A stretch of DNA of 64,000 nt from Unio delphinus (GCA_029339505.1 JAQISU010000114.1:5444001-5508000), one strand, 5' to 3'. Shown: positions 13,540 to 28,322, counted from the first letter of the stretch. Program-made: numbers and translations. Notes: generated from the sequence alone by a model not told the origin.

Positions 13540-16500
13540 AAAATGAAAATATATAAATGTAAGATAGAGAACTTCTAAATAGATTTTGGACACGTATCAT
13601 AATTTTGGTCATCAGAGTACTGAGTGTAGTCCTCAGAACAAAATAAACTTTCTAAACAATCATATTTAAATTATACATTTCCAATTCCAAACGAATTGCC
13701 AATTTAAAATGTATACGTTCTTGCAACACATATAGGGCAGAAGAAGATGCGTTCATTAATGTGAGTTTAAGTTTACCTCACGAGATGTGAAACTAGAATT
13801 ACTTTGCAGAACCATTTTTTATCATCCCTATCAAAATGGCTTTAATCTTTGACTTTGGTTTGCTTCAGAATTAAGATGATTATTCCTTCCACCAAGTTTA
13901 TTAAATTCATTATTCAGTCTACTAATCAGTGATAATAAATGTATAACATCAGTGTACTTCGATTTTGGCTCCCTCAGAAAAATGGCAACTCCGACGTCCA
14001 GGAGCCTTCTTCCACCAAGTATACAGGCAGCCATATATAGATTATCATGCGCCGAAAAACTGCGTCAAACCCCATAACAACAGCAATTAAATGCCAATGT
14101 GATATAGTCATTATTAAGTGATCAGAATTAGTTGAACTAAACACATACTTAAGGTAATCATCGTTCCTTGATGGGAATTTGTTATATTAAAAGCTTCATT
14201 AGGGTTGTCATTATACCTCGATGACAATTTGTCACACTGAACGTTGCAACATCCATGTTTGATATGTTGGGTAGTGTGAAAATGTATAATACTTACTAAA
14301 GCTTTCATTCCGAAGACTCATGTTGGTATTCATGTTACTACAGTTGACACAGTTGACAAATTAGAATCGTATATCTGTAATTTAATAAGAACGAATTATG
14401 TCTATTTCTTTGACGCTAATTTATAAATGTCCAATTTGGCTGAAAGAGATCAAATTTAATGTCTAATGAATCCTACTGCGACATCTGTTTCTAAAAGACT
14501 CAAGGAGCAAATATCGAATCTCTAGATCTGGCTACAAATTAATCAGACACATGACCTATGAAATTAGGGGTATATTCTGAAAAGGTATTTAGCCCCACGT
14601 TTTACTATTATAATAACAATTTCATAACGAATTTGGGCTCGAGCTAGAATCATTAAAGCTCGCTTCTGTTAAATATATGTACCTTACATAATTTTATCTC
14701 CATATCACATCATACCCAAATTAATGCAAAAAAAACACTTTTTAGTTTCATAATTTGGTATTTCACGTCATGTCTAGTTGCTTTCAAGGTTATTTTCAAC
14801 TTTGTGCAGATCATATATGGAAAACACACAACACAATTTAAAATCTAAAACAATTGTCTACTGTTTGGGTATTTTATGGGTAATACAGTTGCTACTAGGA
14901 AACTATGCCCTAGTCAACCTACTAAGCCCATATCAAGCGAGCTATATTAGGTTAACAACGCTTTTTCCATTATATAAATAAAAATTAAGCTCAAATGAAC
15001 AATCAACACTTCTATATTTCTCTAAATACTAATGTGGCTGGAAGCCGAAGGATAAATAAATTACATTATTTTGATTGCACTCCTGCATGTCATTATGCTA
15101 ACACCATCTTTCTAATTCATGATCGTTTATACTAGCAAACGAATTTCCGTTTTACATTAATAAAATTGAATTGTTTTCGGAAAAGAAAACAATTTTTGTA
15201 AACCTACTTGTGTCTCTTTATATCGGCATCATATATAGTAATCATACTGAAACATTAATGAAAATGAGAAAAATGTAATCAAGAACGTAATAGGGAGAGA
15301 ATTTGCATGGGTTGTAAAACTGTTGTAGCCTATATCCGTTCCACGACCCCACCCCCTCCGAAATGTTGAAATGACGTCTTTGAGTGTCATCTCTCAGGTT
15401 TACTAAGAAGAGTCCCAGTAAAAAGTATGGGGGATAGTATTTTGCAATAGTAAAAATATCTAGTATAATTTTTCTTGAGAATGTTTTGTTTGGGTATTAT
15501 TCTTTTAGAAATATGGAGAGCAGGATATTTACCACCCACCATCATGTCGAATAGTATTTACGTCTTCTTCAACTGCACTTCACATTCCTATTTACCCCGT
15601 TCGAATTCCCGTACAACTTATTTTATTCATGTTTTGTTAACAAAGGATATGTTAGGTCGAACATAAATCTGATACATTTGTTTATTTCCTTTTGGGATTA
15701 TGTCAATTTTCCCTGTCATGTAGGTCCATTACAGGTAACCGTGAGACTAACACCATTTGTATGACCGTCTCGATTACCTGTCACATTTTCAATAACATTC
15801 AAGACTAAACCTAAGGTACATCTGGTGCATACCAGGTATATGTGACAAAGACTGTAAGAACAGTCATTGTGAGTAATGCACAATATGTGTTATCTTAAAT
15901 GTCTCGTCAAGGCCACCTCCAATGTTCACATACTCAGATCTGCCGTTGTACAATGTATTTGGCAGATCAGAGTATATGTCGTTTGTTAGGAATAATCAGA
16001 CATTTAGAAATAATGGCTCTTTATCTGCAGGCGCGTTATGTGGGGGTAGGTCAGGGGCTGCATTGTGTGGTTTTCAATTTGATCTATAAGTGCGTACACT
16101 TTCATTTTCAATTTCGCACTTAAAAGAGAGCTATTTATAGACAAATTATAATATTTTAAACATTTTATTGAGCAGTAAATGCTAACTACAACCATTAAAA
16201 GTAAATATATTCTTGATTTTATTTAATAAAGTTTAAAAAAAAAGGATAACACCTTTGTTTAAGTGAAGACAGGTTTGAGGTTGTATTTGTTTAATAAGAA
16301 TAACATTATAGTACAAACAGAAATTTTCCAAGGGATATAACAGTGCATCGTAATAGGTTCATGGTACTAACTCAGATCCCATAATAAATGTATGTTAACA
16401 CCATTAACATAAATATTCAAAACCGCCGAAATTCATGAATTATTTTGTTCGAATCTATATTTAGGAGTCTAGACACTTCCTTGAAGACATCCTTTGTAAA

Positions 16501-16960
16501 GAGAATATTAGATGAGTCTGAGCATGCTAGTGATCTACAAATATTTTTTAAGGTTTTTTATTCTACAAACATGACTCAAATTCTAATTTCAGTCATGTCG
16601 TTCCCAAAGATTATTTACTTGTATCTTTTTTCCATTACCAATTGCCACCAAAACCTACAAATAGTATTCTACGTAAACCGTTTTATAGTTTGGTTCCAGT
16701 TCTTCATCATCAATAGTACGGCCATTCCTTACAGTAACATTACGACAAGTATAGCTGCAGCGGTTAGCGCTCTGTGTAAAAAGTTGTGTTGGTCTCACTT
16801 TATCCTTTATCCAGTGATTCTTGCAGATGTTTCTTTGTGCGGCTCAATTTTAAGCTGGTAACTGATCTACCCTACACAACTAGTTCGGCATTTCCGTCAT
16901 GTGAGTTAAGTAATATCATTTGCATACAATTTCAGTCTTTCTGAAATGAACAAAAATTAA
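13540..16960. other. Probable intron 1 / unit body, no gene seen
   Basis: This stretch aligns over its length with units 2 (about 28625-32215) and 3 (about 43180-47335), apart from block deletions. Frames such as 16445-16861 are partly shared with unit 2 but broken in unit 3, so similarity here reflects duplication rather than coding constraint. Confidence 0.55.
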
Positions 16961-16969
16961 CACACTTAC

Positions 16970-17080
16970 CTTAACGCCGTATTTCAGAAATATGTTTAAT
17001 CTACCTGCTCATCTAAGTTATGCGTGATTACATACGCTGAGCAGGAAGAGGCCTAGCAAAGTCGGTGACGAGACCACCTA
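16970..17080 (-). other. Candidate 5' noncoding exon of gene copy 1
   Basis: On the minus strand a strong donor AAG|GTAAGTG ends at 16970 and is conserved in units 2 (32228) and 3 (47345), although the surroundings carry indels. The preceding 100 bp are well conserved and contain a tiny frame ATGAGCAGGTAG in copy 1. A TATAATAAATA-like element lies about 15-25 bp further upstream. It would splice to the acceptor just before the ATG at 13525. No acceptor is seen at its upstream side, which fits a first exon. Transcript evidence is needed; this is inference. Confidence 0.4.
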
Positions 17081-17639
17081 TAAGTCATATTTATTATAAT
17101 TGACTAATTTTCATTGTAGCCAAGTTAATATTCAGGTGCTTGTTTCTTGTTTCTTTTAATTAGGTGAAGGGTGTCTTTTCTTCTACAAGCACATAAAGAA
17201 GAATACAGAATAACGTCATCTAATATTTCTATACTACCTTTCCTGTACCTCAGAGTTTTGTTTCATCATATACAAATAACGTGGTTTAGTTATCAACTTT
17301 ATGCAGGCAAGATATAGGACAAGATGGTGTCAAATCAAACATTGACATCCAATATTATTAATACATCTGACTGATTTCTGCACTTTGTACCACAAACAAA
17401 GGTATCTAAGATTCTTTGATGTCATTCTGTGTGACATTCATGTATGATATTAGATATTTACTTCACAAACCATCAGCATTGGGTCTTTTGAAAAGTAAAT
17501 AAGTCATATATCTAGTGCCGTATTACAAAATAGGCAGAGTAGGGACCGGCCTATGAGCCCCACCTCTTTTATTGGCCTCGTGAGAACAGATCAAAATAAT
17601 AATATTGATACGAGATAATTTGCACGGGGGGGGGGGGGG

Positions 17640-18766
17640 GCAAAATGTAAATTGTCTAAATGCCTCCACAGGGTTTAATCCGGCACGGGATATATCTTTA
17701 GAAAATAGAGCAACCTGATAAAGCATAACATCAAAAAGGCATTGCAAATTGTGAAAGATCTCACTAGATAGGAGCAACCAAGAGTCAGTGCCGTTCAAGA
17801 TATAAATGAAACATGTCTCACAGAAGCGAGTGACACTGCATGAAGATGGACTGAGTATCGTAAAACACCCTCTGAAACCATCAGCCATATTAGACCCAGA
17901 CGATCTTAAAGTTCCATAATCCACAAATATGGATAGTTTCCCTTTTGTCAAAGAAGAAGCGGAGTCAATAAGAGAACTGAACAATGGGAAAGCAGCTAGA
18001 GTTAAACAAAATCCCAGCTAAACTTATCAAGAATGAAGGGGGAGGGGATCAGTAATAGAGCTACTAACAAAACTTTGCAACAGGATCTTATTGACATGTG
18101 AAAGGCTAATATACTGGACCAAGTCACTGATTATAAAACTCCCCAAATCAGGCATTCTCCAGCTGTGCCAAAACGTCTGAACTCTACGTTTAATCAACCA
18201 TGCTATTAAGGTGATGCTGAAGATCGTCTTGAACAAACTGAACCCAAACGCAAAATAAATAAACGCTGTATAACAGGCAGTGTTATGCAGTGGAAAAAGC
18301 GCAACAAAACAAATATTCAATATCAAGGTTTTGTGTGAAAAGTACTCGCAACATCAACAAGACATCTTGCAATTTTAGTGAAAAACCTGGTCGAAACATC
18401 TTCCAGATTTGACATAGAAATACCCGCTGCAAATACAAAGCTAATGACAAATAGTGACATACATATCTCAGCCAAGATTCGACTCAGAGGACAGGAACTG
18501 GAGAAATTGAGCGATTGAAACCTCGCCACCGTCAAAAAGAGAAAGCTGAAATGGTATGTCCATATCACTAGAGCCAATAGTCTATCAACAACAGTACTAT
18601 AGGTCAGTGTCTAGGGTGGAAAAACGATAGGAAGGAATAGAATACAGTTGACTGACAACATCAAAGACTGGACCAGGAAACGCTTTACGGAGACACATGA
18701 TCGAGACAAGTGGAGGGAACTGGTCAGATGTTCAGTAGAACAGTGCCTCGACGTCCACACTAAGTT

Positions 18767-18809
<43 letters not shown>
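17640..18809 (+). mobile_element. RTE-like LINE relic (unit 1)
   Basis: The translated plus strand, interrupted by many stops, keeps RT landmarks of the RTE-like LINEs widespread in marine invertebrates: IVKDLTR near 17750, LTKLCNRIL near 18065, TKSLIIKLPKSG near 18120 and KVMLKIVLNKLNP near 18210. The C-terminal segment (KRKLKWY) and a (GATGAT)n 3' tail at 18768-18809 follow. A G15 tract stands at the left end (17626-17640). An internal block of about 300 bp present in unit 3 is missing here and in unit 2. Confidence 0.75.
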
Positions 18810-20878
18810 GGCGTGATATATTTTCGTGGACGAAGGGCCTTTTGATGGATGTAGGTTCGTGATTACTCGCATACATACAGGTGTGTTGGGGGGACTGTGT
18901 TTTTGTTACAGAGAAACCATCTTTACGGCCATAGTTCATTGTCATTGTGTACTGATTATGTTGCTGTTAGCATTAGGGGACCAAATGTGTGTCAGCTTAA
19001 TGTTTGATATTCTTATTATCTCGATTAGCTTGCTGACAGATTCTCTTACAGAATATCAGTAAAAACCGTTATTACGTCGATAGTGTACTCATTATGTTCA
19101 TATTAGCATTAAGGGGAAACAATGTATGTCACCTTAATGTTTGATATACTTAAGTCGATTAGCTTACTGACTGATTCACTTGTCAGTCAAGTATCATAAT
19201 GTCACCGATAACTAGTATTCACAACGTCTGATGCAAGATATGTACGATTCTATTCAATATTGTTATGCGAAACTTAACCGTGTGTTAAGATTGTATTTTA
19301 TCCCACCGTCAGTAAATAACCATGAAGGCGGCAAATATAAAAATGCCCTCTAGTTTTTAAACGTAATGAAACGTTTAAAGATTTTTACTTGATTTAGAAA
19401 AGCAAGAATCTCTATTCATTTCCTTTATCTCGAGTCAAATTCTTTGCTAAGACATAACACACTCAAGGTTTTGAAACAGGTTCGAAAAACCCGAACTATA
19501 GTTAAAAACACAGGAGCTTGTATTGTTTCATACAACTTGTATGTCGTACATGTAATATTCAACAACTAAGGTAGCTTGAAATAACTGTATTCATTCTGAA
19601 ATGGGTCGCGCGAGAAAGAAGAGAATTTCCATCCCTTGTAGATATTATATAGTAACTGCATGAATATAAATGATATAAAAATATATATGATATAAAAACG
19701 TTTCATAAATCAATAGATTGTAAAAAGTTTTACCAATATTTTACACATTCAAATAATTTCATTTTGATCTTAATTTATTTCAATAACGAATGTGTCTCTT
19801 CCCTTGAAATGTAAATCCGTTGACCAATATGACCTAGAAAGCACGAAGAATATACATGTAGAGTACGCTGGTAAGTATCGTTATATAATTTTAGTGTTAT
19901 AAATAACTAATGAGATCAGGACGTAAAATAAATAGCTCGTTGAAACTGTCAAGCTCAAAATGATGCTTAAATTATCAAGAAGACGCACTATCTTAAATAA
20001 TCAAGAGCAAGGTTAGAAACTGGAATTTGAACATAAAAGTTCATAATATTGATACCGAAGTACTATGGTATCACGGGTCTTAAATTTAACGATTGATGAA
20101 TAAGCAAATAAAGAATTCGACCGTCAAGATATTATATATCTGTTGGGTGTTCGTACCTATATATCTGCATACATGTCAGGGCTGGACCAGCTCAAGTGAT
20201 CGTGGGGGAGATTTGATTTTCCTCGAAAGGGCACCATAGCAAAAGTATGTTTACTGAACGTTTGCATAATACCCAATAAATGTACGCAAAAAAAAAACAA
20301 TCAACAATTTTTAAGTGACAAGTGACTATACCTGTGTTTATGTACGCTTAATTTAGCATTTCTGTGGAGGGATCATGACCACCCCCTCCAACGATCAGGC
20401 CATATATTTAAAATCAAGTTTGAATTAAACGAATCTAGCTTAATTTTTCTATATTAGCGCACCTTCATATTTCTCTTACTGTCATACTGACCAGTCATAC
20501 TGACATCACAGGTACTCGTATTGTTGCTTAAAAGTTACATGTCATACATGCACTATGTAGTTATTCCAAAGTGCAAAACTGACAGGTACATTATTAGCAA
20601 CATTACGAGTCCCTGTGAGTACCATCTTGATTTCTTCTTCTCGCTACACCTACTAAATTATTCTAGTGATGCCTGTTTTGTCCTGAATAAAAATGGTGCC
20701 ACCTCTAGTACAGTAACTCATTTGCTATGTTGACATATTCTAGAGTTGAAATAAATGGTTTTGAAATTGTGTTGGGCAGTATGATGCTAGTCATTTCAGT
20801 TTATGTATGTACACTGAGAGCAAGATATATATCAAAACATCAATGTTCCCATTTTAATTTCACTCTGTTAATTCGCTG

Positions 20879-20879
<1 letters not shown>
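18810..20879. other. Unit 1 right flank, no gene seen
   Basis: It aligns with 34090-35350 and 49500-51412. Only short, unconserved frames are present. Confidence 0.55.

Positions 20880-20955
<76 letters not shown>
20880..20955. repeat. (CT)n microsatellite
   Basis: A pure CT run directly abutting the LINE fragment. The unit 3 counterpart is 51413-51447, where it is followed by (AT)n. Confidence 0.95.
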
Positions 20956-20956
<1 letters not shown>

Positions 20957-21907
20957 GTTGTTGAGTATAGAACAATTCTCCGCTCCGAACTAGACTATGG
21001 ACACGTTGTTTAAGGTTCAGCTAGGAAGTCATATTTGAAAATGCTTGACCCAATTCACCATCAGGGAACAGGACTCGCTCTATGATAATTTCCAATGTCT
21101 CCATGAGAAACCGTCTCGGTGCAGCGAATAAACTACCTTTATCGCATCACAGAGAAATGCTTTCTGCACAGCACGCTCTGACATTAAGATCAAACCCTCT
21201 GAACCATGTATTTTCGGCTCTTTTTCAACCCAAATTCAACACATTATACGAAAACAAACCAAATGCCATACCTTCATTTCGCATCCGAATATCATCCAGC
21301 CTTGTCAGTATCAAAATTAACATCTACAGTTCAGGAAACGTTTGTCCTGAAGACAACACCTAGGCTCCTTATACAACCCAAAGTGCTTAATACCTTACAA
21401 GATAGGACAAATCTGAGACAAACCCTGCCATCTTTCAAAAATCTTACCATGAACTCCTCACCAAATTTATAAACTACACTAGAATTTATACTGATAGATG
21501 AAAGGATGAGGAAATGGTCGCTGCAGGCAATCTTCGTTAGTGGCAAACATATTACCAAGGTTCATTTGCAAAATTATGCATCGATTTTTCAGTCGCAATC
21601 AGAGCAATATACCTTACTCTGATATTTATCGAACAGAAACGTATTTTAGATAGCATTATCTTTTGTAACTCACCTACAAAAATGGTTTAGTCAATACACA
21701 AAAGAAAATTGGTGAACCTATTATTAGGCAATATCCTTGTCAAAAATACGAAGCTTAGTACATCTATCCCAAGAACCATTTGATTTTAAATTACCGGTTT
21801 ACTGATTTTAAACGTCGAATCAAAACGTAACTACGACAGATGTGGCAGGCAGTGAATAACAAATCTAATGACATAACTCCAACCCTAGACATATGGACTC
21901 CTTCCTA
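20957..21907 (+). mobile_element. I/Nimb-like LINE fragment (RT end to RNase H), unit 1
   Basis: It matches 57290-58340 of the long LINE, for example TTGAAAATGCTTGACCCAAT and the translated FSALFQPKFNTLYENKPNAI. All frames are broken and the RNase H part is partial. The right end stops in the segment equivalent to GEWTPFYR and joins directly to a SINE body at about 21908, which marks a duplication breakpoint. Confidence 0.8.
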
Positions 21908-22128
21908 CTAGTACCTGCCTCGCTTGGCGCTCAGCATTAAGAGGTTAGTGTAGGGACTGATCGGCCTGGTGTCAGGATACTGTGATTGGGTGGGACATCA
22001 TGCTACATGCCTGCGGCATGATGCCGCAGTGCTAGACATCACTATAAACTGCTACACTGCAGACCTTGCAGCGATATGACTGAAACATTGTTAAAGCTAT
22101 GTTACAAATCCTAATCAAACAAACAAAA
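21908..22128 (+). mobile_element. 5'-truncated SINE at the start of unit 2
   Basis: It begins TACCTGCCTCGCTTGGCG and follows the SINE at 4948 closely from the body to the CAAACAAAAC tail. The tRNA head is absent. Truncation here is probably due to the segmental duplication junction rather than to SINE retroposition. Confidence 0.8.
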
Positions 22129-22984
22129 CATCATACCCCATACAAACGGTCAGGCCGTTCAGTCTATCTCACGCTTAATTCTAACGACTACTTAATGTTT
22201 ATTACAGGTACTAAGTAGGGGCAAGTTTTACCATAAGTCGTATCCTATAAAGTACGACATTGGGCTTAAGAGAAATGCGATATTTCCTGATGCTGATAAA
22301 TAAGAATGAACACGTTGAACATCAACATAAACACACAGGGATTAGGTATGAATGTGAGAGGTAAGCTCTTCGAGGATATGACAAATAGCATTGAAGTTAC
22401 ACGTGATAGTGAACTCATTTATTAATGAGGTCTTCGTTACAATTTAAAGTCCAAAATCAGATTTATACCCAGTGGCAGGTTTAAAGCAGCAATGTTTGGA
22501 AGACCTATATATAATATCGAGCGAGTATATATTGAGTATGATGTTGCAATCGATTGATGTTGGTGCCTTTTAACACTTTTTTGGCATCAATATGACATCA
22601 ACGGAAAATATTCTCTTGGTGCCGAAAACGCAGAAATAATGCAAGAAAAGGCACAGAGCTGTAAACTGATACATACTTATTACCATAAAACATTATTTAA
22701 TGTTGTTTGAAGAATTCTAATCGCATTGAAACCTATTCAGTCTGATCTCTAATGTATCAAATATTGCGTAAGTTTCTACAAAGTACAAAGGAGAGACAAT
22801 GGGACATCAAGTAAAAATATCAGATAAATGACCATGAAATTACACTTATTTCAAAAATAGTTTCCGGTACATGTTTTACATGGATAATCATTTTAGCTAA
22901 AGTAATTTACATGACGTTATCTAACTATTGGATAATGCGTTTTATTTTGAGCTACTGAGGATATTTATCATATATATATTTATA

Positions 22985-23060
<76 letters not shown>

Positions 23061-25217
23061 CGATATGGATTTTAAAACAATTATTTATGGTCTCCGTTTT
23101 TCTTAGATGATGTAGGTACCATTACGATGCATTGCCCTTGTAAATTAACCTAATCTTTATCAATAATCGTCGATTTAACTTCCCTAGTTGTAAACGGTTT
23201 CATGGGCTTTTCTTTCCAACGCTATGTCTCCATTATGTGGAGTAATGAAAGATGCATAGAAGTAGCATATAACGAAATTGCATTTTAATGTCGAAAGACC
23301 CCAGTATGATCGGATAACAGAGTAGACCAGTCCAGTCTTAATCATAATATATGACAGCAGAACAGGAACGTTAAGTTATGAATATCCAGCTTCACCCCAC
23401 CCCTCCAGACCCTCTCCAAATCCTAGACCACTGCTTTCGATCCGGCGAATAGAGCTTTCTCGTTCCTGACCAGGGGGTAATTTGCACAGAATGTATGCAT
23501 TACCTTCTGAAATGTATGTCATCGTTCTCATTATATTTCTCTATATTTTCAAAATGAATACAACAGCACAAATGAAGAAGGCTGATTTTATAATGAGGTA
23601 ATATTTTCCTCTATTACAAAATAGACTTAAAATTGGTCTCTTTGCAACGTTGCCTACGAACTGTTATCCCGCGTCTTTACATTCCTAAGAATGAGCTCTC
23701 GCTGTATGCTGGAATGACAACGTACATTTTACAGATTAAACGTTTATAGAAGATGCGAGAAAAATGGAAATTCTAATACTTTAAATGATTGTATTACTCA
23801 TTATAGAATCATTTGTACACACATATGATAGAATAGTCAGCAGTGCATTTGGTATAATTATACAAACCGTCACAGGCAAAATACATTCTGCAGTTCCCCT
23901 GTTGTCTCGATCAAAATTTTTTCGACAACAAGCAGAGTTCGCTTTTTGAAACATTTACATGAGCCAGACCGATCTTATTTGATATATAATAAATCATTTG
24001 GTCGTTGACTCATTTGTTTAATATAGTGTGTCTAACTACTCTCCCATGAAGAACTCACCATATTATGAAGCGTGTGAATTACTTAATTGGATAATTTATA
24101 CAATATAACAAAGACTTTAATTAAGCAGTGATGACAAATCTGACATTAGCACTTTCCGCACAATTCGATTATCTCAGAAATAATCACGAATACTCTTAAG
24201 GCTATTAATTTTCTCGTGTACCAGTACCTACAATAAAATGATCAATTTTGGTTCGGACTCCATCGGTTTTTAAAATTGTAATGATAAATATTAAGCAGTT
24301 CTTCACTGGACCAATTAAAAATGACTATACTTTCAAACACTACGGCCCATGAAGTTACCTTAGAAGGCATAGCACGTAGTTAGAATCTACATCATAGCTA
24401 ATAAATACTTTATATTTCATAGCATTAATGACAACAAAACACTTCTTTCTAATGAAATAGCTCCAAACAGACTTTGAGCAGTATCATTGTGTCCATCGCA
24501 TGGTATTACAATGTGATTGCCAAATAGAACAGTAGATGTTTTGTAATTAATCACAATAGAGACTGGTGCATAGAAAAGCTTTTTAAAATCATATGTAATG
24601 TTGACATCTTTAATAAATAGACAAGATGAGCTTTGATAATAGACGTCGATACGTATCAGATGAGGATGACAAACAGTTTGGAACGCGGATACGCATTGAT
24701 AAATTAAGCACAGTAACGATACTGCATAGTAAAATACGTATATATGTTTACCGCGTTTATAACCAAAAATCATTTAGCATTCTTTTAATTCATTAAAAAA
24801 GATTTGGTTTGTTAAGAAAGTAAAGCAATAATATCTCATGTCCTTATTATGCATGTGTAGTCCTGACACCTCGTGTCGGTGATAAATGATGCTTCATGTA
24901 TCAATGTTACAACCTGTGAAAAAAGGTTTCACACATTAATTTTGTGAATGATCTAGTGTTTGTTGTGACCCTTTTAAAAAATGTTTGGAGGCGGTATAAA
25001 CACTAATTTTATAAGAATCCAAACTAATCAAAATTTCACATGTACATTAGTAAATTTCGTACCTATCATCAATCAATAGTTTATATAGCACGTTTGCCAT
25101 AGATGTACGTATAGATAGCTTCAGATGAGGAACATGCACTTAATTATGACCAAAATGAGACCCATTTAATTTCATATAAATGTTAGCCGACACGCTAGTA
25201 TACCTCGATGATAACAC
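22129..25217. other. Unit 2 left flank, no gene seen
   Basis: It aligns with 5256-8394 of unit 1. An (AT)n run lies at about 22975-23057. A block present in units 1 and 3 is missing near 23655. The minus-strand frame 24417-24773 is broken in the other units and is not supported as a gene. Confidence 0.5.
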
Positions 25218-25223
25218 ACACAA

Positions 25224-25304
<81 letters not shown>
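25218..25304. repeat. (AT)n microsatellite, empty Penelope site in unit 2
   Basis: Flanked left by GATGATAACACACAC and right by TTAAATCATTGATTATC, the same flanks that bracket the Penelope-like element in unit 1. The unit 3 and 4 counterparts are 40414-40490 and 61694-61772. Confidence 0.9.
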
Positions 25305-25307
<3 letters not shown>

Positions 25308-26690
25308 TCATTGATTATCAAAGTATGATTATATATTATTAGAGTCTTTTTTGGGAAAAAAAATCAGCAAAGCATGTTTTCATTTGGCCTGTTTCTAAAT
25401 AAAAATACATGAAAGTTACTCAAAAAAAGGATTAAAGATGAAGACAATTATATTGTAAACTTCAAAATCATCTGGGTCTGAAGTCACATGGAACTGGTCC
25501 GTGACCATTTCAACTTTGTCATCGTCATCGAGGCAGCATTGGCTGACCATAAGTGCCTTGCGCAATTCGTATGCCATTTAGATCAGTAAAGGTTACAGTT
25601 GCCTCGTATGAAGGAGGGACACTTCCAACTGCGTTGACAGGATGACATTTACTAGATCTTGTAATCAGAACGACTTTTCGGGCAGATTTCCATATTCCCA
25701 TAACTGCGATGATCGCTGAGCTAAGACTAAGGATACCAGTCATCACAGCAACTATTGTTGCCCTGACGTTGTCTGTCTCTAAATGGTCATAATTAAACAT
25801 GACGAAATCTTGGCTCCAGACGCAGGCAAGGACAAAACCTGGGAAAACGCTGAGAAACCACATTGTACTGAGTAAGGGGTTGTAGTGGACCTGTAATTAT
25901 ACATTTGCAATAACCTCAAAATATGCAAAGCAATGCATCTGATCTAACTTATGACAAATGAAATCGTGTACGACTAAACATAGCAACAGTTCTTATTGAA
26001 ACAATTGTGAAAATTGGACTGTAGTAATTAAAGTCAACGTGAATTAGGTAATGATATAGTCCACTCCATCGGATTCTGTATATTGTTGTAATGGGGGATT
26101 TTATAGTCGGATTTGATTATTAATTGTTTCAATATTTTTATCAATTCGTGATACCAAAATGTTGATTCATTGAGAACAAATATTTGAAATTATAGCAAGC
26201 TATTGAAAGACAATATTTAGTTCACATGACTCGTTGCTTTGAATTGCCGCTACATCAACTATATTGTTCCTTGGTTTCGTTTTAATGCGATGGTTTGTAT
26301 ATGTGTATAAAGAACTGTCTGTGTATAAGAGTATATTAAACAAAAATAGAATAACACGATGCATTTCTAAATATGTCACTAATTTAACACATGCCACTTT
26401 TTGAGTAATTATATTTTAAAATGAATTCGTTTGATAAAAGGAAAAGCACATTAATCCAGTCTGATTGCTTAGAGTTATAACTTTAGCAATAGTTGCTTTC
26501 GAATATTTTACGGTGTGTCGCAAAAATGATTTTCTTTAATATTTATTATACGTTTGCTAGTTTTGCATCCAAATAAAAATATTTAACCGATGTTGTAATC
26601 TTTTAACCAGATTTAATGGATCATTAATAAAATTGTCTTAGCTGGAATTGTCGGGAATTTTTCTTACACTATACCGTACAGCACAGTGTG

Positions 26691-26827
<137 letters not shown>

Positions 26828-27329
26828 AAATTAATGACAGCGAGGCATAGAACAAGTATGCCTTGACCTGATTTAGTGCCGTTTCATAAAACTGTTCATC
26901 TCTACTTTCACATTTGCTTTTAGACTGAACTACAAATAACTTTATAAAACATATGTATTTCAAGGAAACCGGTTTATAAACTACTACTACTCCTACAACT
27001 ACTGTAACTACTACTACTACTACTACTACTACTACAACTGCTACTACTACTACAAAAATAATAATAATAATAATCATAGTACATAATTTTAACGACAGTA
27101 GGTCATGCAATAGGTCTAGAGATCAGTTTATTACACAAAGGGTGAATGTTGTCTCTTTGAAAAATGGGTCGACCGTAATAGGGAGGCAAATTAATATCGT
27201 CAATGCCATATGTACCATATCATCCAGGCTACAGCATTTTACCTATCGTGCGCTTCGATTCGGTCCAGTCATCCCAGATTGGACCCATGTGACAGCATCG
27301 GGAGGGACTTTACGTAATGGACGTTATAT

Positions 27330-27532
<203 letters not shown>

Positions 27533-28089
27533 ACTTAACCATCCAAATACTTACGAGAATAACAACTATGTCCCGGGAATTGCACTTCGATGCAACCCAG
27601 AGGACGATGAACAAAATTATTGGGATGATGGCCTGAAATAAGAGATTTTCAAAGTACCAGACTGATTGCTTTCTCTTTAGGGTTCTGAATAATAGTGTTC
27701 CTTCGGGTTTTGATTCTAATGCAATATCTGACATACACATACATGTATATACATTTAAGTCACAAATTTCTACTGTTAAATTTAATTAGTGCATGTTTAT
27801 AAATACCATATTTTGCAAACTGCGTTTACATAAAAGACATATAAAGGCATATTAAATGATGTAATTGTGATGTTGTTTTAGCTGTAAAAGTAGAATGAGT
27901 TTTTCTCAGTTTTTGTAGATCAAACGAGTGAAGCAAATGGTTTAGTAGTATAATGCGTGGTTATTGTCGTGATGCAGGGAAAGTTGTTAATTTTGTCTCT
28001 GCTATTAATTAAAGATGATAATGATTTATGTGATTATGTTCCTGTGGTAACGGTCCAGGCGAGAATAGCAACGAATAAGAAGATGATGG

Positions 28090-28322
28090 TGTGCATGTAT
28101 ATGTGTTATTTGGAATTCTAGCGTAGTTTTAATAATGCTGCAGTCGTATCGCTACAATGTCTGCAGTGTGGTAGTTTATCGATGTGCTTAGCACTGGGCA
28201 ATATCTGCAAACATGTAGCATCTTGTCCAACTTAGTGTCATTATACTGAGGAAAACCTACCAGACCTAGCAATAACACCTAAATGCTGAGCGCCAAGCGA
28301 TTAAGTGCTAGTACATTATATA
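28090..28322 (-). mobile_element. SINE relic, minus strand (unit 2)
   Basis: Counterpart of 12990-13217. GCTGAGCGCCAAGCG near 28287 is the reverse complement of the SINE body start. Confidence 0.65.

Noticed and set aside
16445..16861. 138-codon plus-strand frame, partly shared with 31772-32119
   Set aside because: Similarity follows the segmental duplication. Unit 3 (about 46900-47260) is broken by stops and indels, there are no recognisable motifs, and noncoding flanks are equally conserved.
18027..18577. Minus-strand frames with transmembrane-like composition (also 33372-33842 and 48554-49456)
   Set aside because: They are antisense to the RTE LINE relic, whose sense strand carries the RT motifs.
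24417..24773. 118-codon minus-strand frame resembling a secreted or membrane protein
   Set aside because: The equivalent in units 1 (about 7560-7950) and 4 (about 60780-61130) is interrupted, no splice context was seen, and the hydrophobic start is not conserved.
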